From: Amycolatopsis suaedae | GTDB lineage: Bacteria; Actinomycetota; Actinomycetes; Mycobacteriales; Pseudonocardiaceae | Direction: 5' to 3' | DNA: 64,000 nucleotides | Assembly: GCF_004214935.1 (NCBI RefSeq) | Contig: NZ_SFCC01000010.1 | Span: 268,776-332,775, forward strand | Part shown: positions 42,241 to 51,067 of the stretch, piece after piece | How positions within the stretch are numbered: the first letter of the stretch is position 1 | Layout: each line of letters starts with the position of its first letter | Translations under genes and position numbers: made by a program | Notes under the pieces: generated by a model | Databases searched by the model: none | Told to the model about the DNA's origin: nothing | What the model saw: only the letters and a program-made list of their open reading frames with translations

Positions 42241-42748
42241 CCCCTTCGACGCGCTGCGTGCCGAGAACACGCCGGTGGCCCCCGATCCCGCGTTCGCGGC
42301 GGAGCTGCGTGCGCGGCTGGTGGACGCCGTGCTGAACGGAGACGACATCACGAGTGACCGGGTGACGGCCACCGTCCACGCGCTGACGCCGTACCTCGCG
42401 GTGTCCGACGCCCGCGGGGCGATGAGGTTCTACGTCGACGTGTTCGACGCGACGGTGCGTGGCGAGCCGGTCATCATGACCGACGGCAAGGTCGGCCACG
42501 CCGAGGTCGCCATCGGCGACTCGGTGCTGATGCTGGCCGAGGAGTTCCCGGAGATCGGGCACACGGTCGCGGCGAGCGGCGGGCCGCTGATCCGGGTCGA
42601 GGTGCTCGACGTCGACCGGGCGGTGGCGCGGGCGAGCGAGCTCGGCGCCAGCGTCGACCGCGCGCCGCGGGACACCGGGCACGGCTACGGAGCGAACATC
42701 ACCGACCCGTTCGGTCAGCGCTGGATGCTGGCCCAGCGGCCGGGCTGA
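42233..42748 (+). CDS. VOC (glyoxalase/bleomycin-resistance fold) protein with extra N-terminal segment
   Basis: 171 residues. The N-terminal ~45 residues (MTDPFDALRAENTPVAPDPAF, then AAELRARLVDAVL) are helical and not part of the VOC fold; this segment commonly appears on proteins encoded after sigma factors and may contact the sigma factor. The VOC domain (about 48-168) begins LTPYLAVSDARGAMRFYVDVFDA and ends ANITDPFGQRWML. It resembles PhnB/glyoxalase-like members, with metal ligands not certain. ATG overlapping the sigma gene by 8 bases. Confidence 0.82.
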   Translation: MTDPFDALRAENTPVAPDPAFAAELRARLVDAVLNGDDITSDRVTATVHALTPYLAVSDARGAMRFYVDVFDATVRGEPVIMTDGKVGHAEVAIGDSVLMLAEEFPEIGHTVAASGGPLIRVEVLDVDRAVARASELGASVDRAPRDTGHGYGANITDPFGQRWMLAQRPG

Positions 42749-42766
42749 CAAGGAAGGAGGTGCCGG

Positions 42767-43144
42767 TTGGCGGATGTGACGTATGCGGACTGGCTGGACA
42801 AGCTGTGGAACGGCGACCTCGACCGGCTGGAGGATCTGGCCGCCGAGGTGGTGTCGGCCGACTTCACCGGCACCTGGCCAGGGCGGCCCGGCTTCGTGAC
42901 CGGGCCCGGCGAGCTGGCGGCGGTCATCCGGGAGGGCCGCACCATGTTCGACGAGCTGCGGTTCGAGGTCGAGGTCGGTCCCCTGGCCGACGGCGACCTG
43001 GTGGCCGCCCGCTGGGTGGGCAGGGGGCGGTACCAGGGTGAGCCCGTCGAGTTCCGCGGGCACGACCTGCTGCGACGCGACGGCGGCCGCTTCGTCGAGT
43101 ACTGGGTGATCGCCGAGGACCCGGTTCAGCGGCCGACGGCGTAG
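42767..43144 (+). CDS. NTF2/SnoaL-like small protein
   Basis: 125 residues, TTG start with a strong Shine-Dalgarno AAGGAGG. Cone-shaped NTF2-like fold inferred from YADWLDKLWNGDLDRLEDLAAEVVSADFTGTWPG and the strand pattern DLVAARWVGRGRYQGEPVEFRGHDLLRRDGGRFVEYWVI. Third gene of the sigma-VOC operon. In ECF41 sigma factors a SnoaL/NTF2 domain is fused and modulates activity; here it is separate, which may be functionally equal. Its 3' end overlaps the convergent ggt gene by 19 bases. Confidence 0.8.
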   Translation: MADVTYADWLDKLWNGDLDRLEDLAAEVVSADFTGTWPGRPGFVTGPGELAAVIREGRTMFDELRFEVEVGPLADGDLVAARWVGRGRYQGEPVEFRGHDLLRRDGGRFVEYWVIAEDPVQRPTA

Positions 43145-44925
43145 CCCTGCATGCCGCGCGGGTTGGCCGCCGCCTTCAGCAGGCCGGTCGCCGGGTCGCG
43201 GGACACCGCCGACAACCTGCCCAGCGACCACGGGCCGCTGTCGGTGACCAGGTGCCCCCAGGACCGCAGCTGGTCCACAGTGGACTGGCCGAGCCTGGAC
43301 TCGACGAGCAGGCCGCGCGGGGTCCAGGCACGCGGGTAGAACGAGTCCGGGAACGCGGTGGTGTGCCAGGCCGGTGCGTCGATGGACTCCTGCAGGTTCA
43401 GTCCGGCGCCGACGTGGGCCAGCCAGAAGCAGAGCTGCCACTGGTCCTGGCAGTCGCCGCCGGGCGTGCCGAACGCCAGCACCGGCTCGCCGTCCCGCAG
43501 CGCCAGCGACGGCGACAGCGTGATCCGGGGGCGCTTGCCGGGGGCGAGCGAGTTGGGCAGGCCCTGCTCCAGCCAGAACATCTGCCCGCGGGAGTCCAGG
43601 CAGAAGCCCAGCCCGGGAATGGTCGGGCTGGACTGCAGCCAGCCGCCGGAGGGCGTCGCGGAGATCATGTTCCCCGCGGCGTCGACGATGTCGATGTGCA
43701 CGGTGTCGCCCTTCGTCGCCCCGCCCGGGGTGACGGTGGGCTCGCCGGTGGCCCCGCCGGACGCCGCCGCGTGCTCGGCCTCGGCCAGCCTGGCCAGCAG
43801 GCCCGGCATCCGCGGGTCCCGGCCACCCGGTGCGCCGGGGCGCAGCTCGGCACTGGCCGTGTCGCCGATCAGTGCCCGGCGGGCGGCCGTGTACTCGGCC
43901 GAGAGCAGGTCGTCGAGCGGGACGTCGGTGTCGCCGTACCACGCCTCCCGGTCGGCGAAGGCGAGCTTGGCCGCCTCGGTGGCCAGGTGCACGGTGCGGG
44001 CCGTCGGCACGCCGTCCACGTAGGACAGTTCGTCGCGGAACCCGTCCAGGAGCAGCAACGTCTGCGCCAGCGCGGGGCCCTGCGTCCAGCCGCCGCACTT
44101 GACCAGGCTCCAGCCGTCGAAGTCCACCACCAGTGGATCCTCGTAGCTCGCCTGCCAGGCGGCCATGTCCTCGGCGGTGAGCAGCCCGGCGTGGTCGCGG
44201 CCCGAGTCGTCGCGGACGGCCTGGCGGGCGAACGCGTCCACGGCCTCGGCGACGAAGCCCTGCGACCACGCCCGCCGGGCGGCGTCGATCTGTGCCTCCC
44301 TGCCGGTGGCCGACTCCGCCTCGTCGAGCAGCCTGCGCCAGGTCGCGGCCAGCTCGGGGTTACGGTGCAGCGTCCCGGCCGCCGGCGGCTTCCCGCCGGT
44401 CAGCCACAACGCGGCCGACGTCGGCCAGTGCTCACTGAACAGCCGCTCGACGGCGGTGACCGTCTCGCCGACGCGCCCGACCAGCGGCACCCCGTTCTCC
44501 GCGTAGGACAACGCGTACCGCAGGACGTCACGCAGGCTCTTCGTGCCGTGGTCACGCAGGAGCAGCAGCCAGCCGTCCCACGCCCCGGGCACGGTGGCCG
44601 GGAGCAGACCGCTGCCCGGGATCAGGTCCAGCCCGAGGTCGGCGAAGTGCTCGGGCGTGGCCGCGGCGGGCGCGCCGCCCTGGGCGGCCAGCATGCGCGG
44701 CCGCCGGTCGTCGGCCGTGACGAACAACGCGGGGACCTGGCCGCCGGGGCCGCACAGGTGCGGCTCGGCCACCTGCAGGACGAAACCGGCGGCGACAGCC
44801 GCGTCGAAGGCGTTGCCGCCGTCCTCCAGCACCGCCATGCCGGCGGCCGAGGCCAGCCAGTGCGTGGTGGCGACCATTCCGTGGGTGCCGGACAGTTCGG
44901 GTCGGGTCGTGAACACGACCCTCAC
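43126..44925 (-). CDS. Gamma-glutamyltransferase family protein
   Basis: 599-residue Ntn-hydrolase of the gamma-glutamyltranspeptidase family. The autocleavage/nucleophile threonine is T408 in TKGDTVHIDIVDAAGNM, giving large and small subunits; the SPS-like motif is GWLQSSPTIPG and a glycine pair is in FGTPGGDCQDQW. No signal peptide is visible, so it may act inside the cell, for example on glutathione-like or gamma-glutamyl amine compounds. ATG 44925 overlaps the ugd stop by 4 bases, so the two genes share a transcript. Confidence 0.87.
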   Translation of the reverse strand: MRVVFTTRPELSGTHGMVATTHWLASAAGMAVLEDGGNAFDAAVAAGFVLQVAEPHLCGPGGQVPALFVTADDRRPRMLAAQGGAPAAATPEHFADLGLDLIPGSGLLPATVPGAWDGWLLLLRDHGTKSLRDVLRYALSYAENGVPLVGRVGETVTAVERLFSEHWPTSAALWLTGGKPPAAGTLHRNPELAATWRRLLDEAESATGREAQIDAARRAWSQGFVAEAVDAFARQAVRDDSGRDHAGLLTAEDMAAWQASYEDPLVVDFDGWSLVKCGGWTQGPALAQTLLLLDGFRDELSYVDGVPTARTVHLATEAAKLAFADREAWYGDTDVPLDDLLSAEYTAARRALIGDTASAELRPGAPGGRDPRMPGLLARLAEAEHAAASGGATGEPTVTPGGATKGDTVHIDIVDAAGNMISATPSGGWLQSSPTIPGLGFCLDSRGQMFWLEQGLPNSLAPGKRPRITLSPSLALRDGEPVLAFGTPGGDCQDQWQLCFWLAHVGAGLNLQESIDAPAWHTTAFPDSFYPRAWTPRGLLVESRLGQSTVDQLRSWGHLVTDSGPWSLGRLSAVSRDPATGLLKAAANPRGMQGYAVGR

Positions 44926-46226
44926 CGTAGAGCGACGGGGATCCTCGCGTGCGGGCGGCCGATGCCCTGCCAGATCAGGCCGGCGTCGAGCACGGTGTGT
45001 GGGTCGAGCAGGTTACGCGTGTCGACGACCGTGTCGCCCACCATCAGCTCGGCCATGTAGGCCCAGTCCAGCCTGCGGAACTCGTTCCACTCGGTGAGCA
45101 GCACGACCACGTCCGCGCCCTTGGCGACCTGGTACGGGTCGTCCACCACGATCATGCCGGGCAGCTCACCGCCGACCGCCGGGTCGTACGCGGTGACCTC
45201 GGCGCCGTGTGCGAACAGCGCCGACGCGACGGCCAGCGCGGGCGAGTCCCGCAGGTCGTCGGTCCCGGCCTTGAACGCCAGCCCGAGCACACCGACCCGC
45301 GCCCCGGACAGGTTCCCGCCGACGGCACCGGCGATCTTGGCCAGCACCCGCTCCCGCTGGGCCAGGTTCTCGCTGATCGCGGCCGTCAGCATGGTGAAGT
45401 CGTAGCCCGCCGCCTCGGCGAACCGCACCATGGCGGCGGTGTCCTTCGGCAGGCAGGAGCCGCCCCAGCCGGGCCCGGGCTTGAGGAACGACCGGCCGAT
45501 GCGGCGGTCGTGGCCCATGCCCTCGGTGACGGCCTCGATGTCGGCGCCGAGCCGCTCGCACAGCTCGGCGACCGCGTTGACGTAGGACAGCTTCATCGCC
45601 AGGAAGCAGTTGGCGGCGTACTTGACCAGCTCGGCGCTGGCCGCGTCGGTCACCACCACCGGCGCGGACAGCTGCTCGTACAGGTCGGCGACCCGGCGGG
45701 CGGCGGCCTCGTCGTCGGAGCCGACGACGATCCGGTCCGGGCCGAGGAAGTCGGCCACCGCGGTGCCCTCACGCAGGAACTCCGGGTTCGACACCACCGG
45801 CACGTCGGCGCGGCCGAGCAGCGCCCGGATCCGGCGGGCGGTACCCACCGGCACGGTCGACTTGGTGACCAGCGCGCAGCCGGACGGCACGGTGTCGCGG
45901 ATCTCGTCGGTCACCGCCTCGACGGCCCGCAGGTCGGCGGAGCCACCGGCACCCATCGGCGTCGGCACGCACAGGAAGACCGCGTCCGCCGTGGCCACCG
46001 CCTCCCTGGCCCCGACGACGAACGAGAGCCGGCGGGCGGCAAGTCCCCTGCCCACCAGCTCGGCCAGCCCGGGCTCCAGGATGTCCACTCGCCCGGCCGA
46101 GAGCCGGGCCACCTTCGCCTCGTCGACGTCCACGCAGGTCACCCGGTGGCCGAGGCTGGCGAGGCACGCCCCGGTGGTCAGTCCGACGTATCCGGTCCCC
46201 ACTACCACGATGCGAGCTGAGCTCAT
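44922..46226 (-). CDS. UDP-glucose/GDP-mannose 6-dehydrogenase family (UDP-glucose dehydrogenase)
   Basis: 434 residues, two-step NAD-dependent oxidation of a nucleotide sugar to the uronic acid. The Rossmann motif VVGTGYVGL is at the N-terminus, K202 lies in ELVKYAANCF, and the catalytic C258 is in GWGGSCLPKD. A full-length Ugd-type enzyme. The best guess is UDP-glucose to UDP-glucuronate for cell-surface glycan. Start at 46226 (MSSARIVVVG); an upstream frame to 46277 is polar and unlikely. Coupled to ggt by a 4-base overlap. Confidence 0.92.
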   Translation of the reverse strand: MSSARIVVVGTGYVGLTTGACLASLGHRVTCVDVDEAKVARLSAGRVDILEPGLAELVGRGLAARRLSFVVGAREAVATADAVFLCVPTPMGAGGSADLRAVEAVTDEIRDTVPSGCALVTKSTVPVGTARRIRALLGRADVPVVSNPEFLREGTAVADFLGPDRIVVGSDDEAAARRVADLYEQLSAPVVVTDAASAELVKYAANCFLAMKLSYVNAVAELCERLGADIEAVTEGMGHDRRIGRSFLKPGPGWGGSCLPKDTAAMVRFAEAAGYDFTMLTAAISENLAQRERVLAKIAGAVGGNLSGARVGVLGLAFKAGTDDLRDSPALAVASALFAHGAEVTAYDPAVGGELPGMIVVDDPYQVAKGADVVVLLTEWNEFRRLDWAYMAELMVGDTVVDTRNLLDPHTVLDAGLIWQGIGRPHARIPVALR

Positions 46227-46350
46227 GGTCGAAAGGTGACAGCCGGAGTTGACCCGTGCACTAACGGAAGCGGACACCCCCGCGTACTCCGCACGAAGGG
46301 GCGGGGGTCATGATGCGAACGAGCGTTAACTGACGGAGGAAGGACACGGG

Positions 46351-47109
46351 ATGCAGATCACCGACACCGCGGCCATCGTCACCGGCGGCGCGTCCGGTCT
46401 GGGCGGCGCGACGGCGAAGGCCCTGGCCGAGCGGGGTGCCCGGGTGTTCGCACTGGACCTGGCCGGCTCGATCGAGAAGGCCGGGCAGGTCGACGGCGTG
46501 ACGTACGTCGAGACCGACGTCACCGACGGCGACCAGGTACGGGCAGCCGTCGAGCAGGCCGCCGGCTCCGGCGTACCGCTGCGGACGGTGGTCAACTGCG
46601 CGGGCATCGGCCCGTCGGCACGGGTGCTGTCCAAGAAGGGGCCGCACGACCTGGACCTGTTCCGCAAGGTCGTCGAGGTGAACCTGATCGGGACGTTCAA
46701 CGTGCTGACCGTGTCGGCCGAGGCCATCGCCGCGACCGAGCCGCTGGACGACGGCGCCCGCGGCATCGTGGTCAACACCGCGTCGGTGGCGGCGTTCGAC
46801 GGGCAGATCGGGCAGATCGCCTACTCGGCGTCCAAGGGCGGGGTCGTCGGCCTGACCCTGCCTGCCGCCCGCGACCTGGCCTCGCACGGCATCCGGGTGG
46901 TCACCATCGCCCCGGGCATCATCGACACCCCGATGCTGGCGACGGTGAGCGATGAGTTCCGCGCCGGCCTGGCCTCCGGTGTCCCGTTCCCGAAGCGCCT
47001 CGGCCGCGCCGACGAGTACGCCGCCCTGGCGCTGTCGATCATCGACCAGGACTACCTCAACGGCGAGGTCATCCGCCTGGACGGCTCGCTGCGGATGGCC
47101 CCGCGCTGA
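46351..47109 (+). CDS. Short-chain dehydrogenase/reductase (3-hydroxyacyl-CoA dehydrogenase type)
   Basis: 252-residue SDR. Cofactor motif TGGASGLG (11-18), NAG-like motif NCAG (82-85), catalytic S145, Y158 and K162 (YSASK). The close similarity in layout to HSD17B10-type 3-hydroxyacyl-CoA dehydrogenases (GIGPSARVLSKKG, PKRLGRADEYAAL, DGSLRMAPR) suggests NAD-dependent oxidation of 2-methyl-3-hydroxybutyryl-CoA or similar. ATG after GGAGGAAGG. Divergent from ugd, convergent with the nuclease gene 1 base away. Confidence 0.92.
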   Translation: MQITDTAAIVTGGASGLGGATAKALAERGARVFALDLAGSIEKAGQVDGVTYVETDVTDGDQVRAAVEQAAGSGVPLRTVVNCAGIGPSARVLSKKGPHDLDLFRKVVEVNLIGTFNVLTVSAEAIAATEPLDDGARGIVVNTASVAAFDGQIGQIAYSASKGGVVGLTLPAARDLASHGIRVVTIAPGIIDTPMLATVSDEFRAGLASGVPFPKRLGRADEYAALALSIIDQDYLNGEVIRLDGSLRMAPR

Positions 47110-47110
47110 C

Positions 47111-48745
47111 CTACAAATCGCCCATGTAGGGAATCGTGTTCGCGGTGGTGGACATCCACTCCCGCAGCGCGCGGGTGGCCTGGACGTCGTCCTCGTTGTA
47201 CCGCAGCAGCCGCTCACGCTGCGCCGCGTCGGGGGGCTCGCCGTCCATGCCGACCGCGTCGCGGTACCACCGCATCGACGCCTCGCCGCCGGCTTCGGGA
47301 TCACGCCAGCTGAAGCCGGCGACGGGGGCGATCACCTTCAGCCCCTTGCCGCGGGCACACAGGAACTGCTCGGTGACGCCCTGGAACAGGTCCACCCACT
47401 CGTCGGAGTCCACAAAGGACTGAATATCGGCGTGGGCCGGCATTCCCTCCGCTCCGGCGAAGCGGCGGGTGGAGCCGAACAGCCAGCGGTTCTCCGCCAG
47501 CGCGTTGTAGCAGTAGGCCCGGAACGTCAGCCCGGCCGCGGCGGCACGCGAACGCACCTCGGTCAGCCAGGCCCAGAACTCGGCGAACGAGCGCGCCTCG
47601 TCCGGCGTCGGCAGCGGCTCCCAGGTGGCGAACGCGTGATAGCCCTGCCGCATGCCGATGTCGGCGCCGGACAGCAGGCAGCCCCACAGGTAGGCACCGG
47701 AGTCGCCGAAGCTCTCCATGTCGATGTCGACCTCGACGTCGGCGCGGGCGACCTGGACCTCGCGCACCGTGCGCACCATCGTCAGCCCGGCCAGCCACGC
47801 CCTGGCCAGCACCACGTAGTTGCCGAACAGCTCCATGTTGGAGCCCGCGGGCGGCCCGGCGTCCGGGTCGAGCTTCGCCAGCGCGTCGACGGTGGCCACC
47901 CCGGCCCGGCGCAGCTCCATGGCGTCCTCGCCGCGGACGACGAGGCTCACGTCGCGGACCTCGCGCAGCTCCCGCTCGCACACCGGCCACCACGGGCAGT
48001 GCTTGCACTCCAGGATCCGCGACGGAATGGCCAGCGGCTCGTCGCCCTCGGCCGCCGCGCGGGCGATCGCCATCCGGTCGGCGAACCGGGCGTCGTACTC
48101 GGCCAGCGCGCTGCGCCCACCCGGCCAGGTCGGCGCGTTCAGGTCGTGCCACACCACGACGTCGGCGTCCAGGCCGATGACGCCACCGATCGCCCTGCCC
48201 GGCTCGGCCCTGCCGGTCGCCTGCAGCAGCCGCCGGACGTGGGCCAGCCGCATCTGGTCCCTCGGCTGCGAGCGGACCTTCCGCCGCTCGTCGGGACGGG
48301 CGTTGGCCGGGTTCAGGTCGGTCAGCTCGGTGGTGCTGGCGCCCTCGCCACGGTCGGTGATGCGGTGCCGCACGACGAGCACCGGCAGGTAGCCGGTGGA
48401 CGTGCGGACCAGCACCTCGACCCCGCCCCGGCGGCCACCGGCGCGGTCGGTCGGCAGCAACGCGCCCCAGATGAAGTCGGCGCCGGCGTCGAGTGCCTTC
48501 TCGGTGGCCTCGACCCGCTCGGCCGCCGTCCACTCCCGCGACACGCTCACCCACTCGCCGCGCGAGGCGTCCATCAGGCGCCTGGCGATCGTGGCGCGGT
48601 GCGTCGCGGCGTCGGCGATCCGCTGCGCGGAGGCCGGATCGGGCGGCGCCAGCGGGACCTCCCGCATCGCCGGGTCGTGTTCGAGGTGCACTCGACGCCG
48701 GCAGCGGCTGACCGCTCCCGCATCCAGCACTACCTCGGAACTCAC
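47111..48745 (-). CDS. TM0106-family RecB-like predicted nuclease
   Basis: 544 residues. The N-terminal half (about 1-275) is a RecB-like PD-(D/E)XK-type module ending in a cysteine cluster (LECKHCPWWPVCE), a likely Fe-S or zinc site. The C-terminal half (about 315-540) carries a DEDD-type exonuclease-like RNase H fold: VDIDMESFG and YNEDDVQATRALREW. This pairing defines the TM0106 family, predicted to process nucleic acid in repair, though untested. GTG start at 48745. Stand-alone gene, 94 bases from the divergent next gene. Confidence 0.85.
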   Translation of the reverse strand: MSSEVVLDAGAVSRCRRRVHLEHDPAMREVPLAPPDPASAQRIADAATHRATIARRLMDASRGEWVSVSREWTAAERVEATEKALDAGADFIWGALLPTDRAGGRRGGVEVLVRTSTGYLPVLVVRHRITDRGEGASTTELTDLNPANARPDERRKVRSQPRDQMRLAHVRRLLQATGRAEPGRAIGGVIGLDADVVVWHDLNAPTWPGGRSALAEYDARFADRMAIARAAAEGDEPLAIPSRILECKHCPWWPVCERELREVRDVSLVVRGEDAMELRRAGVATVDALAKLDPDAGPPAGSNMELFGNYVVLARAWLAGLTMVRTVREVQVARADVEVDIDMESFGDSGAYLWGCLLSGADIGMRQGYHAFATWEPLPTPDEARSFAEFWAWLTEVRSRAAAAGLTFRAYCYNALAENRWLFGSTRRFAGAEGMPAHADIQSFVDSDEWVDLFQGVTEQFLCARGKGLKVIAPVAGFSWRDPEAGGEASMRWYRDAVGMDGEPPDAAQRERLLRYNEDDVQATRALREWMSTTANTIPYMGDL

Positions 48746-48840
48746 GTGACCACTCTAGGTGCACACACCGACGAGCCGATGTGCCGTGCCCGTTGACGAC
48801 CAGTAAGTTCGTCAGCGCAGGCAGGTGACGGAGGTGGCCG

Positions 48841-49311
48841 ATGGCACGCAAGGCGAAGAAGGGCGAGCCCGAAGCCGAGGGCTTGTTCACCCCGAAGAAG
48901 GCACGCAACGCGCTCGCCGTTGCGAAGGTCGTCGGCCCCGCGGTGATCCCCGTGGTGGCGCCGTACGCCGTGCGTGCCGCGGGCGCGGCCCGCGACGCCT
49001 ACGACCGCTATCAGGCCCGCAAGCTGGGCGTCGCGGTCGACCAGCTCGGGGAGTTCACCGGCCGGGGCGCCGGTCTGCACGCCCGCATCGCGGGCCTCGC
49101 CGAGGGCACCGCCGAGCTGCGTGACTCGGAGCGGGCCACCGACGAGGACCGCAAGTTCGCCGACAAGACCGGCGCGACGCTGCGGCAGCTGGCCGCGGCG
49201 GTGCGGGCGGCGGAACGGATGCCGTCCACCCGCCGCCGCGCCGCCCACCGCGCCGTCGCCGGCGAGCTGGACCACCTGGAAGGGCAGCTGCTCCACCGGC
49301 TCGGCATCTAG
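48841..49311 (+). CDS. DUF6474-like small helical protein
   Basis: 156 residues, ATG after GGAGGTGG. A basic N-terminus (MARKAKKGEPEAEGLFTPKK) is followed by helical segments; PAVIPVVAPYAVRAAGAARDAYDRYQARKLGV includes a short hydrophobic stretch that may touch the membrane. Resembles the DUF6474 family common in Pseudonocardiaceae; function unknown. Its TAG stop overlaps the convergent stop of the betaine-binding gene within one CTAG. Confidence 0.7.
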   Translation: MARKAKKGEPEAEGLFTPKKARNALAVAKVVGPAVIPVVAPYAVRAAGAARDAYDRYQARKLGVAVDQLGEFTGRGAGLHARIAGLAEGTAELRDSERATDEDRKFADKTGATLRQLAAAVRAAERMPSTRRRAAHRAVAGELDHLEGQLLHRLGI

Positions 49312-50276
49312 GAAACGGTCACGAAGCCCTTCGCGACCATCCAGTCCTTGGCGACCTCGCTCGGGTCCTTGCCGTCGATGTCGACCTGCTTGCCCATCTC
49401 GATCATCTGGTCGTTGGACAGCGCCGCCGACACCGGAGCCAGCACCTCGCGGATCCGCGGATGCTGGTTCAGGAAGTCGACCCGCAGCGTCGGTGACGCG
49501 TTGTACTGCGGGAAGAACTTCTTGTCGTCCTCCAGCACCTTCAGGTTCAGCCCCGCGATCCGGCCGTCGGTGGTGAACACCTCGCCGAAGTTGCAGGTGC
49601 CGCTGGCGACCGACGTGTAGATCGCCCCGGTGCCGAACTGCTTGATGTCGGTCGACGGGAACCCGTAGACCTTCTGGACGCCGGGGAACCCGTCCTGCCT
49701 GCTGGAGAACTCGGTCTCCAGGCAGAAGACCGCCTGGTCCGGATTCTCCTTGAGGAACCGGGTCATGTCCGAGTTGGTCTTCAGGTTGTGCTGCTGCGCG
49801 TAGGCCGCGGTGGTGGCGAACGCGTAGGTGTTGTTCACCGGCGAGTACTCCAGCCACGCGACGCCGAACTGCTCGGCGTCGGCCTTCTTGACCGCCTCGA
49901 ACTGCTCCCGCTCGTCCGGGATGGGGTCGGTGTTGCCCTGGTAGTTGATCCAGCCGGTGCCGGTGTACTCCCAGGTCAGGTCGACGTCCCCGGACAGCAG
50001 CGCCTTGCGGGCGTTGACCGAGCCCTTGATGTCGGTCAGGTCGCTCACGTCGGCACCCGCTGCCGCCAGTGCCAGCTCGGCGATGTAGCCGAGCAGGATG
50101 TTCTCGGTGAAGTCCTTCGACCCGACCGTGATGTCGACACCCTGCAGCTCGGGGATCGCCTTGATCGACCCCGGCCCGACCTCGTAGGGCAGCGCCGCGT
50201 TGGTCTCCAGCCCGCAGCCGGACACGGTCGCCGCCAGCAGCGCCGCGCCCAGCACGGCCTTCATCCGGCGCCTCAT
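49308..50276 (-). CDS. Osmoprotectant ABC importer, substrate-binding lipoprotein
   Basis: 322-residue OpuAC/ProX-type binding protein for glycine betaine, choline or a related osmolyte. Lipoprotein signal with lipobox TVSGC (C at about 21). The binding domain begins GVDITVGSKDFTENILLGYIAELAL, typical of the OpuCC/ProX group, with DLTWEYTGTGWINY. Aromatic residues for cation-pi binding are present but cannot be mapped exactly. Last gene of a five-gene operon; overlaps the permease gene by 4 bases. Confidence 0.92.
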   Translation of the reverse strand: MRRRMKAVLGAALLAATVSGCGLETNAALPYEVGPGSIKAIPELQGVDITVGSKDFTENILLGYIAELALAAAGADVSDLTDIKGSVNARKALLSGDVDLTWEYTGTGWINYQGNTDPIPDEREQFEAVKKADAEQFGVAWLEYSPVNNTYAFATTAAYAQQHNLKTNSDMTRFLKENPDQAVFCLETEFSSRQDGFPGVQKVYGFPSTDIKQFGTGAIYTSVASGTCNFGEVFTTDGRIAGLNLKVLEDDKKFFPQYNASPTLRVDFLNQHPRIREVLAPVSAALSNDQMIEMGKQVDIDGKDPSEVAKDWMVAKGFVTVS

Positions 50277-51067
50277 GCGTTCAAACCCTTCGGCCCGAGG
50301 AACTGTTCGGCCACCGCGCCGACCCAGTCGACGAGCAGCGCCAGTGCCACCGCCAGCACCGAACCGGTGATCATCACGCGGTCCAGCTGCAGCTTGTAGC
50401 CGGTGTCGATGAGCACGCCGAACCCGCCGCCGTCGACGAAGACCGCCAGCGTCGCCGTGCCCACCGCCAGGACCAGCGACGTGCGCAGGCCGGCCAGGAT
50501 CAGCGGCATCGCCAGCGGCAGCTCGATGCGGCGCAGGACCGCGCTCGCCGACATACCGATGCCGCGGCCGGCGTCGATCAGTGCGGGGTCGACCTGCTGC
50601 AGGCCGACCATGGTGTTACGCAGCACGGGAAGCAGCGAGTAGAAGGCCAGCGGGATCGAGATCACCCACAGGCCCTCCCAGCCGGTCCACAGGAAGAACA
50701 ACACCAGCACACCCAGTGCCGGGGCGGCCTGCCCGATGTTGGCGATGGCGAGGAAGAACGGTGCCAGCACCGTCGCCCCGGGCCGGGTCAGCACGATGCC
50801 CAGCGGCACCGCGATGACCACGACCAGCGCGGTCACCACCACGGTGATCAGCAGGTGGTCGCCGAGGTTGACCAGCAACGCCGAGGCGTTCAGGGTCTCC
50901 TGCTCGTTCGGCTTGAGCTCGCTGGAGAACACCCAGATCAACACGGCCGCGACCACGACGAGCACCACCGCGGGCTGGGCGAACAGCCGGATCTTCTCCG
51001 CCCTGGTCGAGCCCGACTCGGTGCTGAAACCGGAGGTGTCGGTGGCGGGCTTCACGGACGCGGTCAC
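50273..51067 (-). CDS. Osmoprotectant ABC importer, permease 1
   Basis: 264 residues, GTG start. A ~50-residue N-terminus precedes about six helices with the inner-membrane permease EAA-like loop (IDAGRGIGMSASAVLRRIELPLAMPLILAG). OpuCB/ProW-type; works with the second permease and the CBS-ATPase. Overlaps both neighbours by 4 bases. Confidence 0.92.
   Translation of the reverse strand: MTASVKPATDTSGFSTESGSTRAEKIRLFAQPAVVLVVVAAVLIWVFSSELKPNEQETLNASALLVNLGDHLLITVVVTALVVVIAVPLGIVLTRPGATVLAPFFLAIANIGQAAPALGVLVLFFLWTGWEGLWVISIPLAFYSLLPVLRNTMVGLQQVDPALIDAGRGIGMSASAVLRRIELPLAMPLILAGLRTSLVLAVGTATLAVFVDGGGFGVLIDTGYKLQLDRVMITGSVLAVALALLVDWVGAVAEQFLGPKGLNA

Noticed and set aside
43252..45060. Plus-strand open frame of 602 codons opposite ggt
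   Set aside because: Gamma-glutamyltransferase on the minus strand has its catalytic motif intact; the plus frame is compositionally a shadow.
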